13,281 bases of DNA from Methanocella_A sp035319305 (GTDB taxonomy: Archaea > Halobacteriota > Methanocellia > Methanocellales > Methanocellaceae), in NCBI GenBank assembly GCA_035319305.1, contig DATHCY010000079.1, positions 1-13,281 of the forward strand, written 5' to 3'. Shown piece by piece: positions 1 to 5,887 of this stretch (position 1 is the first letter of the stretch; each line of letters starts with the position of its first letter). A program made the translations under genes and the position numbers. The notes under the pieces are model-generated. The model worked only from the letters and a program-made list of their open reading frames with translations, did not search any database and had not been told where the DNA came from.

Positions 1-2
1 GG

Positions 3-296
3 AGCATCCATTATCCATTCTGGGACATGACAGACGCATACCATAACATGTCCGTAAATAGCAGCATAAAAAATAACACTTCGGCCCCAGTTGTTTCCCA
101 TGCAGGCCCCAGCGACTCGACACAGACCGCCCCTCCCATGCCAAATGACAACTCGAAACGCTGGGGAAGCAACCTGAGTACCGATCCAAGGGCACCAAAG
201 CCTGTCAATATCCCGACCGGCATCATTATGGGACTATGCTTCGCCTGCATCCTCCTGGCTGGCATCGTCGAAACCCTGATCATCAGAAGACGATAG
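3..296 (+). CDS. C-terminal part of a membrane-anchored surface protein (5' end probably outside window)
   Basis: The frame is open from the left edge with no stop before the first ATG at 27, so this is probably the tail of a longer protein; an 89-residue protein starting at 27 is the alternative. From that ATG, residues 1-60 are rich in Ser, Thr, Asn and Pro, as in an extended extracellular linker that could be glycosylated. Residues about 64-85 form one hydrophobic segment (IPTGIIMGLCFACILLAGIV) followed by Arg-Arg-Arg at the very end. This linker, membrane helix and basic tail architecture is typical of archaeal C-terminal anchors, some of which are archaeosortase substrates, but no clear PGF or PEF motif is visible, so a plain anchor is equally likely. 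Function unknown. It is convergent with the hydrolase gene that ends at 308. Confidence 0.6.
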   Translation, partial: SIHYPFWDMTDAYHNMSVNSSIKNNTSAPVVSHAGPSDSTQTAPPMPNDNSKRWGSNLSTDPRAPKPVNIPTGIIMGLCFACILLAGIVETLIIRRR

Positions 297-307
297 ATCA
301 GCAGAAG

Positions 308-1051
308 CTATAGCTCCAGCACCGTATCGTCGAACGCCACCGTGATATTATCTGATAGACGGGAGACGCGAGCTTGGACCTCCATTCTGCTCTCCACGGT
401 CGGGTATAGCGATGCGTTAAAATGCACCAGCATAACCTTTTTAGCGCCCGTCTCCCGGGCTACTACGACCACATCGTCCGGCGACAGGTGCGGCCATGAC
501 CCTCGGCGCTGGCCGGAAATCGCCGAGCACTCGGTGATCAGCAGATCGGCGTCTTTACCGAGCTCAAATAGACCGTCGCAGAGGCCGGTATCGGTACAGT
601 AAGCGACGGTCCTGCCCCCAAGCCTGAACCTGAAGCCGAGACAGGGCGCCGCATGTACCAGCGGCCGGAAGTCCTCCAGAAAAGGAGCCCGTCCACGGCC
701 TTCGGGAAGCTCGGTGATCACCACATTGAAGGGCAAGTCCCCAACTGGAACTGTATAGGGCTGTCGGAGGATATCGAGGAGCGCTTTTTTAGTGCCGATC
801 TGCCCGAAAACCCGGAGGCCTTCAGGAAAATTGAGCCTGACCAGGGTATGCAGCCCCTCGATGTGGTCCAGATGAAAATGGCTTAAGAATAGATATGCAG
901 GCTTATCCTTAGTTATATATCGATCGAGCTTATGGATGCCATTGCCCGCATCCAGCACTATGTAGCCCTCCGACGAATCTATCAGCGTACAGATCGTATT
1001 GCCCGCCCGATTATCGTACCAACCGTTGGTGCCGAGGAAAGTGACTTTCAC
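308..1051 (-). CDS. MBL-fold metallo-hydrolase, RNase Z / PhnP-like
   Basis: A 247-residue single-domain metallo-beta-lactamase-fold protein, probably cytoplasmic. It opens with the usual first strand (MKVTFLGTNG) and carries the metal motif SHFHLDH with His58, His60, Asp62 and His63. Further likely ligands are His133, Asp154 (in YCTDTG) and His210 (in LVHFNA); together they would hold two metal ions, normally zinc. Family members are phosphodiesterases such as RNase Z and PhnP, or related hydrolases; the substrate cannot be read here. It lacks the extended exosite arm expected of a canonical tRNase Z, so tRNA 3' processing is not assured. The start is GTG, chosen because AGAGGGG lies 7 bp upstream (1059-1065) and the protein begins exactly at the first beta strand. 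It lies 86 bp downstream of the KaiC-like gene on the same strand with no obvious promoter between, so co-transcription is plausible. Confidence 0.88.
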   Translation of the reverse strand: MKVTFLGTNGWYDNRAGNTICTLIDSSEGYIVLDAGNGIHKLDRYITKDKPAYLFLSHFHLDHIEGLHTLVRLNFPEGLRVFGQIGTKKALLDILRQPYTVPVGDLPFNVVITELPEGRGRAPFLEDFRPLVHAAPCLGFRFRLGGRTVAYCTDTGLCDGLFELGKDADLLITECSAISGQRRGSWPHLSPDDVVVVARETGAKKVMLVHFNASLYPTVESRMEVQARVSRLSDNITVAFDDTVLEL

Positions 1052-1137
1052 GATTTAACCCCTCTAAGGTGACTCACAGACGAACTCTGCTATCCTGATT
1101 GATCATACTCGGGTGAGATGGCAACACGGAACACTGG

Positions 1138-1890
1138 CTATCGGTGCTTCTTCTTCATTTCTTCCAGCGTGGCATTCGTCTCATCCACGTGGAGGTAGTA
1201 CATCCGAGGCGAGTACTTCGACTCCCGCATCTTGCGGATCTGCAGCACGTCCCTGGGGTTATCTTCGACGTCCACACGCGAAACCCATATCACACCATCG
1301 ACGATATGCTCCAGCGCCTTGATCAGTTCGGGCCGGTGCGCGCCTATGTGAATGGTGAACATCGAAGTCGTGCCATAGTTCTTCTGGGTCGCCATCTGAT
1401 GATGGATGTAATTCAGGATGGCGCGCTCTGAGTCGCTGGCCAAGAGCAACGTGGTAAGCGAGTCGACGATTCCACGCATGTTATTATAGGGCTGGACCTC
1501 TGCTGTGGCATGCTTGACCACATCGTGCACCTCGCTGATGCTCGAAAGGTCGTGACAGACGTACTTCCACTTTGAGACAAACTCTCCCCAGCCAAAGGCA
1601 TCCGTGAACCCATCGATGACGATGAGCTGCCCGTTGTTGATGTACTCCTCGGTCTCCAGCCCGAACGAGCCAAGCGAATTCAGGATCGCCTGCGGCGGGT
1701 GCTCCATATTGAAGATATAACAGTATTCGTTGTTGAGCAGCCCCTCGGCGACGAACCTGGACTGAAGGATGCCAGACTTGGCGCCAGTGTCCTCCTCCAG
1801 CAGGACCAGAGAGCCCCGCGGTATGCCTCCGTCAAGCGCGTTATCCAAGTCGGGAATTCCAAAGGTAGCCCTGTTCTTGATCTCGGTCAT
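1138..1890 (-). CDS. KaiC/RadA-like RecA-fold ATPase with degenerate Walker A
   Basis: A 250-residue single RecA-like domain of the archaeal KaiC/RAD55 type. The N-terminus (FGIPDLDNALDGGIPRGSLV, residues 10-29) matches the standard KaiC-family opening. The P-loop that should read GxxGxGKS is EEDTGAKS at residues 32-39: lysine and serine remain but the family glycines are largely lost. A Walker B-like strand is present (RGIVDSL, Asp143), and Glu63 in NMEHPP occupies the place of the usual catalytic glutamate. The C-terminal IRKMRESKYSPR segment (218-229) resembles the end of KaiC-type domains. Family members serve in recombination, archaellum assembly (FlaH) or signalling; the role here is unknown, and nucleotide binding may be weakened. 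ATG at 1890 has AGGGGAT 4 bp upstream. The promoter contains repeats described separately. Confidence 0.82.
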   Translation of the reverse strand: MTEIKNRATFGIPDLDNALDGGIPRGSLVLLEEDTGAKSGILQSRFVAEGLLNNEYCYIFNMEHPPQAILNSLGSFGLETEEYINNGQLIVIDGFTDAFGWGEFVSKWKYVCHDLSSISEVHDVVKHATAEVQPYNNMRGIVDSLTTLLLASDSERAILNYIHHQMATQKNYGTTSMFTIHIGAHRPELIKALEHIVDGVIWVSRVDVEDNPRDVLQIRKMRESKYSPRMYYLHVDETNATLEEMKKKHR

Positions 1891-1900
1891 GATATCCCCT

Positions 1901-1940
1901 GTAATAGTTCAGTAATAGTCTCCGGAGAAACTTTTATACG
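1901..1940 (-). promoter_or_regulatory. Promoter of the KaiC-like gene with direct repeats and a palindrome
   Basis: On the minus strand a TATA box (TATAAAAG, 1940-1933) lies about 45 bp ahead of the ATG, predicting transcription start near 1910-1913. Between box and start lie a perfect 10-bp palindrome TCTCCGGAGA (1919-1928) and two exact copies of GTAATAGT as read on the plus strand (1901-1908 and 1912-1919), 11 bp apart, about one helical turn. Protein bound here could block initiation, so these are operator candidates. The repeats are seen directly; the regulatory role is inferred. Confidence 0.5.
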
Positions 1941-2054
1941 TATCGGTTAGAGGAAGCTGCTGATTGGCTGAGACCGGGCAGGCTCACCAAGTACTAGGAG
2001 ATAGCAGTTTAGCTCTAACAATCGCCTAATATGCTATTGATTATTTCTACACAA

Positions 2055-2094
2055 TATTTATATTTCGGCGAGTTTTCCTATATACACCGGGGGG
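2055..2094 (+). promoter_or_regulatory. Promoter and ribosome-binding site of the lipoprotein gene
   Basis: ATTTATATT (2055-2063) is a good archaeal TATA box and predicts a transcript start near 2085. A G-run (2089-2094) ends 6 bp before ATG 2101 and can act as ribosome-binding site. A second weaker box, CTATATAC (2078-2085), is too close to the start to be the main one. The remaining intergenic DNA, 1941-2054, shows nothing convincing. Confidence 0.5.
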
Positions 2095-2100
2095 TATCTA

Positions 2101-2673
2101 ATGAAAAAGGTCTGTGCCATTGCACTTGTTCTTGCCATCATATCGGCTACTGTCGATGTGGGTGGCTGTACTGATATAGGAAACCAAGTGAGCGGCTTCA
2201 CACCCACGCCGGATATAGTTTATGGCCCGATCTCGCCGATCCCAAGCCCGACGTTGGCCCCAAGCCCTAGCGCCGTCATCAACCCAACCCCGTGGGTGAT
2301 GGTTATCAACTCGCGGCTGAGCGGTAAGGTCAGACTCGTCTTCGCTCCGCAGGATACCAAAGTCTTCAACTGGAGCAGGGATATCAACGGCCAGACGGAA
2401 AAGATCGCCATGATAGTGGTGAACGATGACGATAAGCCGGCCAAGAACGTCAAAGTCGATGTATTCATGAGCGATAACCAAGGTCATCAACTCCTGTTCC
2501 AGGAATTTACGGTTGGCGATATCGGCAAGGAGGATTACAAGCTGGCGGTCTTCAGTACGAAATACCATGATGATGCCAGCTTTGCGATCGTGGATTTCAG
2601 GGTGATCTGGGGCGACAACGACGAGTTCTACAACGATCGGTTCTCGAAGCATTACCTCGCGGCTTATTCATGA
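2101..2673 (+). CDS. Putative secreted lipoprotein with Pro-rich linker and beta-sandwich-like domain
   Basis: A 190-residue exported protein of unknown function. Residues 1-22 form a signal peptide: Lys2-Lys3, then a hydrophobic core, then VGGC, which is an acceptable lipobox with Cys23 as the lipidated residue. Residues 34-64 are a Pro/Ser/Thr linker with repeated P-S-P and T-P units, as used by archaea to hold a domain off the membrane. Residues about 70-190 look like alternating beta strands (KIAMIVVND, KNVKVDVFM, HQLLFQEFTV, YKLAVFST, FAIVDFRVIW), resembling the FxLYD or Ig-like beta-sandwich domains common in methanogen surface proteins; that assignment is by pattern only. It is transcribed alone, divergent from the KaiC-like gene and convergent with the TIM-barrel gene. 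It may serve as a solute-binding or surface adhesion protein, but nothing in the sequence decides this. Confidence 0.78.
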   Translation: MKKVCAIALVLAIISATVDVGGCTDIGNQVSGFTPTPDIVYGPISPIPSPTLAPSPSAVINPTPWVMVINSRLSGKVRLVFAPQDTKVFNWSRDINGQTEKIAMIVVNDDDKPAKNVKVDVFMSDNQGHQLLFQEFTVGDIGKEDYKLAVFSTKYHDDASFAIVDFRVIWGDNDEFYNDRFSKHYLAAYS

Positions 2674-2685
2674 TAGTATGGGTAT

Positions 2686-2729
2686 CGATCGACCCGATCG
2701 TGCTGAAGGGATAGGCCTTTAAAGGTTTT
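2686..2729 (+). terminator. Possible terminator region between convergent genes
   Basis: After the lipoprotein stop, CGATCG-acc-CGATCG (2686-2700) can form a 6-bp stem with a 3-nt loop. CCTTTAAAGG (2716-2725), a perfect palindrome, then precedes TTTT (2726-2729). It overlaps the stop codon of the opposing gene. Archaeal termination depends mainly on T-runs, and this run is short, so the call is weak. Confidence 0.25.
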
Positions 2730-3525
2730 CCCAGAGGTCATTTAAAAGATCTTTGCTGATCTCTAGGTACCGCCGGTTCCTCGCGAACACCTCGAAGGTG
2801 ATCGTTTTATTGTATTTTGCCTCCTTGAGTGCTTTGACCACCCGGGTCCAGTCGATGTTACCCATGCCGAGCGCCATGTGGATATCGGCGTCCACATTGT
2901 GACCCCCTCTGTTGTCGTGCACATGAACATGGTAGAGACGGTCTTTGAATGCCTCGATGAACGCGACGATGTTGGCGCTTCCCGCATAGGAGATGTTGGC
3001 ATGGCCGACGTCCAGGTGCATCTTTGCCCTGGGCTCAATGGCAAACAGCCGTTTGAAGTCCTCGGGTGTCTGGTCTACATTTTCCACCGTTACCGTCATG
3101 CCACTCCGCGCGGCCCTATCGCATAAAACCGTTAGCGATGATGCCATGTTTCCGATCAGCTGCCGCCGATCGTACAGGCCGAAACGGGTGTGCATGTGAA
3201 CCGTGACCAGCCTAGCTTCAATCGTCTCCGCAAAGTTGATCACGTCGATGACCTGTTGCACTGTGGCATCCCTGATTTTCGGATATGGGTTACCGATGTT
3301 CCAACCCCATGGCGTATGGCAGGTATAAAACAGGCCGGTTTCATCCCTGAGCTGTTTCAGCTCTGCTGTCCTCGGCTGTAGCTGCTCCAGCGAGCATCGG
3401 GGCCCCTCTAGGCTGATCTCCACGAAGCTAAAGCCGGCGTCTTTCGCGTAATACACTTCCTGCCCCACATCTCCGCGGGGATCGGCGAGGGTTCCGAGGA
3501 ACATGAATAACTGGTTGGACGCCAA
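2719..3525 (-). CDS. Sugar phosphate isomerase/epimerase-like TIM barrel (AP endonuclease 2 superfamily)
   Basis: A 268-residue protein of the xylose-isomerase-like TIM-barrel superfamily. The expected divalent-metal ligands are visible: Glu148 in VTVENVD, Asp172 and His175 in HLDVGHAN, His201/His203 in YHVHVHDNRGG, and Glu245 in TFEVF. The superfamily covers sugar isomerases, epimerases, inosose dehydratases and endonuclease IV. The length and the HVHDNRG motif favour the isomerase/epimerase branch over the DNA repair branch, but the substrate is unknown. The start is uncertain: TTG at 3525 has no clear ribosome-binding site, and an ATG at 3504 (starting MFLGTLADPRG) is the alternative; in-frame upstream DNA reaches a stop at 3538-3540, so no other good start exists. 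It is divergent from the DJ-1-like gene and convergent with the lipoprotein gene. Confidence 0.85.
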   Translation of the reverse strand: MASNQLFMFLGTLADPRGDVGQEVYYAKDAGFSFVEISLEGPRCSLEQLQPRTAELKQLRDETGLFYTCHTPWGWNIGNPYPKIRDATVQQVIDVINFAETIEARLVTVHMHTRFGLYDRRQLIGNMASSLTVLCDRAARSGMTVTVENVDQTPEDFKRLFAIEPRAKMHLDVGHANISYAGSANIVAFIEAFKDRLYHVHVHDNRGGHNVDADIHMALGMGNIDWTRVVKALKEAKYNKTITFEVFARNRRYLEISKDLLNDLWENL

Positions 3526-3555
3526 AGGTATTAACGTTTATCGGGAGTTCAGGCA

Positions 3556-3563
3556 GTTTTATA
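3556..3563 (+). promoter_or_regulatory. TATA box for the DJ-1-like gene, suggesting a leaderless transcript
   Basis: GTTTTATA ends about 20 bp before ATG 3584 and is centred about 24-25 bp upstream, the archaeal TATA-to-start distance. No ribosome-binding site sits at normal spacing before 3584 (AGGTGAG at 3563-3569 is 14 bp away), so the transcript probably begins at or next to the ATG. Confidence 0.45.
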
Positions 3564-3583
3564 GGTGAGCAAATTAATATTCG

Positions 3584-4132
3584 ATGGAGAACATGGCTCA
3601 CGATACCGCGCTTGTCCAGATCGTCGTCGCCCAGCAGAATTTTCACGACGATGAGCTGTCTTACCTTAAAAAATATTTTCGGGCTGCAGGAGCTCGGGTG
3701 CTGGTGGCTGGTACCGAGAAGTCGCTGATGAGGGGCATGTCTGGCAGTGTGGTGATGCCCGATAACACCATCGGCGGGATCAGTGTGGCAGCACTGGATG
3801 CGCTGGTGATTGCAGGTGGCAACGGCTCGCCGCAGTACCTGTGGGGGAACGAGTTGCTGCAGGGGAAGATCAGACAGGCATATCAGAAAGGCAGGGTGAT
3901 CGGCGCGTCCGGTCTATCTAGCGTGGCTCTTGCGCATGCCGGCATCCTCAGCGGGCGGAAGGCGTCGATGTACCCTTCTTCCACGGTTACAAACGAATTT
4001 AAGCGGTACGGGGTGGCGTATGTCGATGACCCGGTGGTTGTTTCTGGCACCATCGTCACGTCGAAGGGGCCGGAGCATATCAGGTCTTTTGTGGGCGCGG
4101 TCCAGAGGCTGATCGTTGCTACCCGGGCATAG
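3584..4132 (+). CDS. DJ-1/PfpI-fold protein lacking the catalytic cysteine
   Basis: A 182-residue protein of the DJ-1/PfpI superfamily (class I glutamine amidotransferase-like fold). Visible family marks are NFHDDEL near the N-terminus, with Glu24 at the conserved acidic position, the strand-turn LDALVIAGGNG (71-81), and AGILSGRKAS (119-128), which matches the A-G-x-L-x-G-r-k-a motif after the nucleophile elbow. At the elbow, family members read A-x-C-x-[AG]-P; here it reads ASGLSS, so Gly110 (codon GGT, 3911-3913) replaces the nucleophile Cys. Relatives act as proteases, deglycases, glyoxalases or redox sensors, all Cys-dependent; this protein is therefore probably not such an enzyme unless the base is an error, and may be a binding or regulatory derivative. 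ATG 3593 is an alternative start. Monocistronic, convergent with the small gene ending at 4161. Confidence 0.85.
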   Translation: MENMAHDTALVQIVVAQQNFHDDELSYLKKYFRAAGARVLVAGTEKSLMRGMSGSVVMPDNTIGGISVAALDALVIAGGNGSPQYLWGNELLQGKIRQAYQKGRVIGASGLSSVALAHAGILSGRKASMYPSSTVTNEFKRYGVAYVDDPVVVSGTIVTSKGPEHIRSFVGAVQRLIVATRA

Positions 4133-4160
4133 GGGCAAGAAGCATAGCAGGCCGGTGACA

Positions 4161-4520
4161 TTATTTCTTCATCGATGATGTGTCCTGGGTTGCGTTTATA
4201 CTTTTTTTAAGTTCGTTGCAACGGGCCCTGACGATCTCCTTGAAGTCGCCTGGCCGCTTCCGGATGCGGTTGGCTGTCTCGGAATCGCCCAGGTAGTCGA
4301 TCCACTCCGCTACCCACGCCCCTTCTTCGCCGGTGAACGCGGTCAGATAATCTGTCAGCTCCTGGAGGTTGCTCAGCGGCTTGCCGTTAAAGTAATAGGG
4401 GTTGCGGTCCCTGGGGTTGAATAGCGCTTCAGCGATCTGTTTTTGGCTCGACTCCCTGGCACCGGCTGTAGCCCGTGCCTTTCTTTTTGCAGTCTTATTA
4501 ATTGTCGGTTTGTCTCCCAT
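4161..4520 (-). CDS. Small protein resembling the C-terminal domain of the GH57 enzyme (possible DUF5752-like)
   Basis: A 119-residue protein I do not recognise with certainty. Residues 1-28 are basic and probably disordered (TAKRKARATAG). Residues about 35-105 form a compact helical domain with the pattern N-L-x-E-L-x-D-x-L, a spacer, then W-I-x-x-L-G-D (Trp73, Ile74, Asp79), then A-x-x-I (Ala83, Ile86), then an Arg-rich helix. The same pattern occurs at residues 417-475 of the GH57 protein in this window, and I recall such a domain (DUF5752) near archaeal carbohydrate genes; this link is by eye only. The gene begins 4 bp after the GT4 stop, with AGGAAG and GTGAT upstream within the end of that gene, so the two are translated from one message. 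It may be an accessory or targeting subunit for the transferase. Confidence 0.7.
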   Translation of the reverse strand: MGDKPTINKTAKRKARATAGARESSQKQIAEALFNPRDRNPYYFNGKPLSNLQELTDYLTAFTGEEGAWVAEWIDYLGDSETANRIRKRPGDFKEIVRARCNELKKSINATQDTSSMKK

Positions 4521-4524
4521 GTGA

Positions 4525-5781
4525 TCACTTCCTGTGGTAGGTCTGCACTAGACCCTCGTACACATCCAGCGTCTGTTTGGCTGCCTTATCCCAGGTAAAG
4601 TAGTCGATGACGCGCTGCCGGGCGTTCTGGCCCCACGTCCTGGCCCGTTCAGGGTTGGAGAGTATCTGCTTAAGGCCCCATGCTATATCGGCCGCGTTTC
4701 CCCCGTCCACGTGGACTCCGGTCTGGCCAGGCTGAGAGCTGACCACCTGCTCCCGCAACCCAGATACGCCTTTGGCGCCTACCATGATCGGTTTCTCCAT
4801 CGCCATAGCCTCCAGACTGACGATGCCGAACGGCTCGTACAGGGAGGGAAATGCGCACAGATCGGACGCCGCATAATGGAGGATTCGCTCATGCTCTGAG
4901 ACGAACTCGAATCTGCAGACGACCCTGTCGTTGATATCGAGGCGTTTCAGTAGGTTCCGTATGTTAGCCTCCTCGTCCCCCGTTCCTAGGATGACCAGTT
5001 TGGCCTTCGGGTACTCCTTCAGGACATGGGGCATGGCCTGCACTAGGTTGATGATGCCCTTGACCCAATTGAGCCGCCCCACGAACAGGATCATTCTCTC
5101 ATCGGTCTTGATCCCGTACTTGGCGCGCAGTGTGTCGATTTCATGCTGTGTTATGGCTTTTGGATTGTATATATCGGGGTCCACACCGTTCCACACGACA
5201 AAGATCTTTTCGCCGGGCCAGCCATGGTTCACCAGATCCTCCTTCATCGCGTAGCTCACGGTGATAATGCGGTCGACGATCACTGAAGTCTGATATTCTA
5301 TGTCGTTGACCACTTTGCTGCCCATGCCACGACTTCTGCCCCATTCGGTCGAATGCACGTGGAAGACTACGGGTAGATCGATCTCTGCCTTGAGAAGAGA
5401 TGCGGCCATTCCGCCCAGCCAATCGTGGACGCATACCATGTCGAACTTGGTGCCATCTTTGCGAACCAAGCTATTCAGGAATTTGGCGACACAGAGAATG
5501 TCATTGGTAAAGATCGAGCTGAAAAATTTGAGTTGATCACCCCAGGACTGAAGTTCGTTTCCTACGATGATGCGAAGTATACCGGATGCGTCCACGTTGA
5601 GAGGCCGATGAACCTCCACCCCATGGATGACCTCGCTGGTCTTGAGCGAACCTGGGTTGGTGGTAAATACGACTATATCATTGCCCATTCGCACCAGGTC
5701 CCTGGTCATGTACCCGGCGTAAGTTCCCAATCCACCGATAAGCCTGGGAGGATATTCCCACACAAAAAAACCGATCCGCAT
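4525..5781 (-). CDS. Family 4 glycosyltransferase, glycogen-synthase-like
   Basis: A 418-residue cytoplasmic retaining GT-B transferase that moves a sugar from a nucleotide or other activated donor. The N-terminal domain begins MRIGFFVWEYPP with the Gly-rich loop GGLG (16-19), HD (119-120) and HSTE (143-146). The C-terminal donor domain has FVGRLNWVKG with the phosphate-binding Arg236 and Lys241, and the E(x7)E motif EPFGIVSLE (Glu316, Glu324). The GGLG opening and HSTE motif favour alpha-glucan synthesis over cell-surface glycosylation, but donor and acceptor are unproven. The frame extends to an ATG at 5829, but that start would place the TATA box inside the gene and add 16 residues that match nothing; ATG 5781 lies about 26 bp from the box. 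It is a clear paralog of the gene at 7798-9102 and first in an operon with the small gene at 4161. Confidence 0.93.
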   Translation of the reverse strand: MRIGFFVWEYPPRLIGGLGTYAGYMTRDLVRMGNDIVVFTTNPGSLKTSEVIHGVEVHRPLNVDASGILRIIVGNELQSWGDQLKFFSSIFTNDILCVAKFLNSLVRKDGTKFDMVCVHDWLGGMAASLLKAEIDLPVVFHVHSTEWGRSRGMGSKVVNDIEYQTSVIVDRIITVSYAMKEDLVNHGWPGEKIFVVWNGVDPDIYNPKAITQHEIDTLRAKYGIKTDERMILFVGRLNWVKGIINLVQAMPHVLKEYPKAKLVILGTGDEEANIRNLLKRLDINDRVVCRFEFVSEHERILHYAASDLCAFPSLYEPFGIVSLEAMAMEKPIMVGAKGVSGLREQVVSSQPGQTGVHVDGGNAADIAWGLKQILSNPERARTWGQNARQRVIDYFTWDKAAKQTLDVYEGLVQTYHRK

Positions 5782-5803
5782 ACCATCACATTCATCTATA
5801 ATA

Positions 5804-5813
5804 TTTATATATA
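5804..5813 (-). promoter_or_regulatory. TATA box for the GT4 operon; fixes the start at 5781
   Basis: Read on the minus strand this is TATATATAAA, a near-consensus archaeal TATA box about 25-28 bp ahead of ATG 5781. No strong ribosome-binding site stands between, so a leaderless or nearly leaderless message is likely. The longer reading frame from 5829 would begin upstream of this box. Confidence 0.6.
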
Positions 5814-5846
5814 AAAATAAATAGCGCATTTAACCGGCGGACAAAC

Positions 5847-5881
5847 AATATAAGCCCCTCGAACAATTAGTTAGTTAAGGA
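5847..5881 (+). promoter_or_regulatory. Promoter and ribosome-binding site of the PRPP synthetase gene
   Basis: AATATAA (5847-5853) is a TATA box that predicts transcription from about 5875-5878. AAGGA (5877-5881) lies 6 bp before ATG 5888. The 106-bp gap between the two divergent genes thus carries back-to-back promoters with boxes about 35 bp apart. Confidence 0.5.
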
Positions 5882-5887
5882 TAGAAC

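Noticed and set aside
11..283. 90-codon minus-strand frame opposite the anchor protein
   Set aside because: Shadow of the plus-strand frame, which has a coherent linker, membrane helix and basic tail.
2098..2652. 184-codon minus-strand frame opposite the lipoprotein gene
   Set aside because: It mirrors a plus-strand gene with signal peptide, lipobox, promoter and ribosome-binding site, and has no motif of its own.
2719..3525. Endonuclease IV (AP endonuclease) identity for the TIM-barrel gene
   Set aside because: The fold and some metal ligands are shared, but the HVHDNRGG pattern fits the sugar isomerase/epimerase branch better than the trinuclear-zinc repair enzyme.
5782..5829. 16-residue N-terminal extension of the first GT4
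   Set aside because: It begins upstream of a near-consensus TATA box; the paralog begins exactly at the residue encoded at 5781.
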